From NCBI GenBank assembly GCA_018898235.1, contig JAHIJU010000216.1, forward strand, positions 1 through 6,185: DNA of 6,185 nt, given 5' to 3'. This document shows positions 5,955 through 6,185 of the stretch, piece after piece (positions within the stretch are counted from its first letter, which is position 1; the number at the start of each line of letters is the position of its first letter). Position numbers and translations under genes: made by a program. Below the pieces are notes generated by a model that saw only the letters and a program-made list of their open reading frames with translations, did no database searches and had not been told where the DNA came from. This DNA is from Actinomycetota bacterium. Its GTDB lineage: Bacteria; Actinomycetota; Actinomycetes; Actinomycetales; Cellulomonadaceae.

Positions 5955-6185
5955 TGGTCACGCTGGGATCGGTCCCGGAGCGCCTCGCGCGCAACCACTA
6001 CGAGCTCGACGAGGGCGAGTCGCACATCGAGGTCGACCAGGACGCCGTGCGCCGCACCGGGTCCGGGCCGCTGCTGGTCGCGATCTGCTCCGCGCACGTC
6101 TACCGGCTCGAAGCCGACGGCTCCGTCGGCGTGGAGTACGCGGCCTGCCTGGAGTGCGGCACCTGTCTTGCTGTCGCGCCTCCCG
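5954..6185 (+). CDS. fixX: Ferredoxin-like protein FixX (3' end outside window)
   Basis: The first 77 codons of FixX, cut by the window end; the family is about 95 residues, so roughly the last fifth is missing, including the expected W-x-YPRG-GFG-like tail. The start is taken as ATG 5954, overlapping the fixC stop as TGATG, with GAGAGGA (5942-5948) upstream; GTG 5951 directly before it is in frame and cannot be excluded. The four cluster cysteines are present: C45, C65, C68 and C71 (CLECGTC at 65-71), with 19 residues between the first and second, as in E. coli FixX. The context IEVDQDAV and DGSVGVEYAACLECGTC also fits. An oddity is that the first motif is CSAH rather than the usual CPAG/CPA. 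FixX should carry a 4Fe-4S cluster and work with FixC. It is the fourth Fix gene, completing fixABCX around the inserted flavoprotein gene. Confidence 0.92.
   Translation, partial: MVTLGSVPERLARNHYELDEGESHIEVDQDAVRRTGSGPLLVAICSAHVYRLEADGSVGVEYAACLECGTCLAVAPP

Noticed and set aside
1..6185. tRNA, rRNA, CRISPR array, insertion sequence or attachment site
   Set aside because: No cloverleaf-like segment, regularly spaced repeats, transposase-like protein or terminal inverted repeats were seen; nearly all the window is coding.

Overview
The window is very rich in G+C (around 70% or more by eye, not counted), with G/C-ending codons, GTG starts, tightly overlapping genes and a NarX/NarL-like two-component pair. 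This fits an actinomycete-type high-G+C bacterium (Actinomycetota). The exact lineage cannot be read from the sequence. All genes lie on the plus strand and the window is cut inside a gene at both ends.

Layout. Positions 2-604 are the C-terminal part of a NarX-type sensor histidine kinase, and 597-1247 its NarL/FixJ-family response regulator; the two overlap by 8 nt. A 129-bp leader (1248-1376) with several inverted repeats follows. Next come fixA (1377-2114) and fixB (2111-3016), the beta and alpha subunits of an electron transfer flavoprotein, overlapping as ATGA. After a 99-bp gap comes a cytoplasmic FAD_binding_2-family flavoprotein of the fumarate reductase/ketosteroid dehydrogenase superfamily (3116-4573). 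A perfect 18-bp hairpin (4596-4635) separates it from fixC (4656-5954), an ETF:quinone oxidoreductase-like flavoprotein, and fixX (from 5954, truncated at the window end), its ferredoxin-like partner.

How the parts may work together. FixABCX complexes are known to take electrons from NADH through the FixAB flavins and pass them to quinone (FixC) and to a low-potential carrier through the FixX cluster, or to feed a dedicated reductase as in the E. coli carnitine pathway. Here an uncharacterised FAD-dependent oxidoreductase sits between fixAB and fixCX, with a sensor/regulator pair directly upstream. My inference is a regulated electron-transfer module in which the oxidoreductase is either the terminal reductase fed by FixAB/FixCX or a dehydrogenase feeding them. 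Its substrate is unknown, and the residues used by classical fumarate reductases are not conserved in the motifs that can be recognised.

The most noteworthy points are the gene arrangement itself, the strong hairpin inside the operon, a possible SD-sequestering structure before fixA, a Met in place of the usual flavin-contacting Arg in FixB, and a CSAH variant of the first cluster motif in FixX.
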